The notes under the pieces: generated by a model | Seen by the model: the letters and a program-made list of their open reading frames with translations, nothing else | The model's database searches: none | What the model was told of the DNA's origin: nothing | Shown: in pieces, positions 64,000-64,000 of the stretch | Layout: each line of letters begins with the position of its first letter | Numbering within the stretch: position 1 is the first letter of the stretch | DNA from: Anderseniella sp963700885 | Lineage (GTDB): Bacteria; Pseudomonadota; Alphaproteobacteria; Rhizobiales; Aestuariivirgaceae | Direction of reading: 5' to 3' | Assembly (NCBI GenBank): GCA_963700885.1 | Contig: CAVOZJ010000020.1 | Span: 186,001 to 250,000, forward strand | DNA: 64,000 bases | Translations under genes and position numbers: made by a program

Positions 64000-64000
64000 C

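Overview
The window is a gene-dense stretch of an alphaproteobacterial chromosome, most likely Hyphomicrobiales. The evidence is a full hopanoid (hpn) cluster, an Anbu peptidase operon, the psd-pssA pair, an Atm1-type exporter, DUF1127 proteins and an Xsc/Pta sulfoacetaldehyde module. I cannot name the genus. I saw no tRNA, rRNA, CRISPR array, insertion sequence or prophage.

Layout. 1-326: truncated LOG-family gene. 529-5608: a LysM envelope protein with 54-bp repeats, a PCu(A)C copper chaperone, an ArsR-type regulator with a clear operator, and an Atm1-type ABC exporter. 5712-8682: psd, pssA, arsC and a Rieske oxygenase in a tightly packed chain. 8834-13766: a padR-MFP-RND efflux operon on the minus strand. 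14011-27584: hopanoid biosynthesis. hpnO, hpnN and hpnH are on the plus strand and meet a minus-strand series (hpnC, dxs, hpnD, hpnE, shc, hpnG). 27581-32361: an alpha/beta hydrolase and the Anbu operon (ATP-grasp, alpha-E, transglutaminase, Anbu), which run into hpnC without a gap. 32657-44544: polyamine uptake and breakdown (aminotransferase, Pot-type ABC transporter, agmatinase, PuuA, PuuB, a second glutamine synthetase-like enzyme), with a TauE-type permease and a lone Flp pilin. 44599-49134: a cysteine-rich CNPC protein, a histidine-rich unknown, an L,D-transpeptidase and an orphan membrane protein. 49377-60055: pta, a TauE-type permease, ackA, an exonuclease-CBS-nucleotidyltransferase fusion, DUF4212 plus a sodium:solute symporter, and xsc. 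60221-63999: a WYL regulator with twin operators and a DUF1127 protein, a small secreted protein, ald with an Lrp regulator, and a truncated gene at the edge.

How the genes work together. dxs feeds isoprenoid precursors to HpnC, HpnD and HpnE, which make squalene. Shc cyclises it, HpnH, HpnG and HpnO build the C35 side chain, and HpnN moves hopanoids to the outer membrane. The polyamine block imports putrescine-type substrates, makes putrescine from agmatine, and degrades it by gamma-glutamylation or transamination. Xsc, Pta and AckA would turn sulfoacetaldehyde into acetyl phosphate, acetyl-CoA and acetate plus sulfite. The TauE-type permeases could export sulfite or a related anion, and the symporter could take up acetate or another organic acid.

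Sequence integrity. The reading frame is broken by single-base indels in xsc (about ten), in the LysM protein (one, inside a repeat) and in the aminotransferase at 32657 (one), and possibly in a small gene at 45263-45551. Coding character is kept on both sides of every break. These are therefore either base-level sequence errors or very recent lesions.
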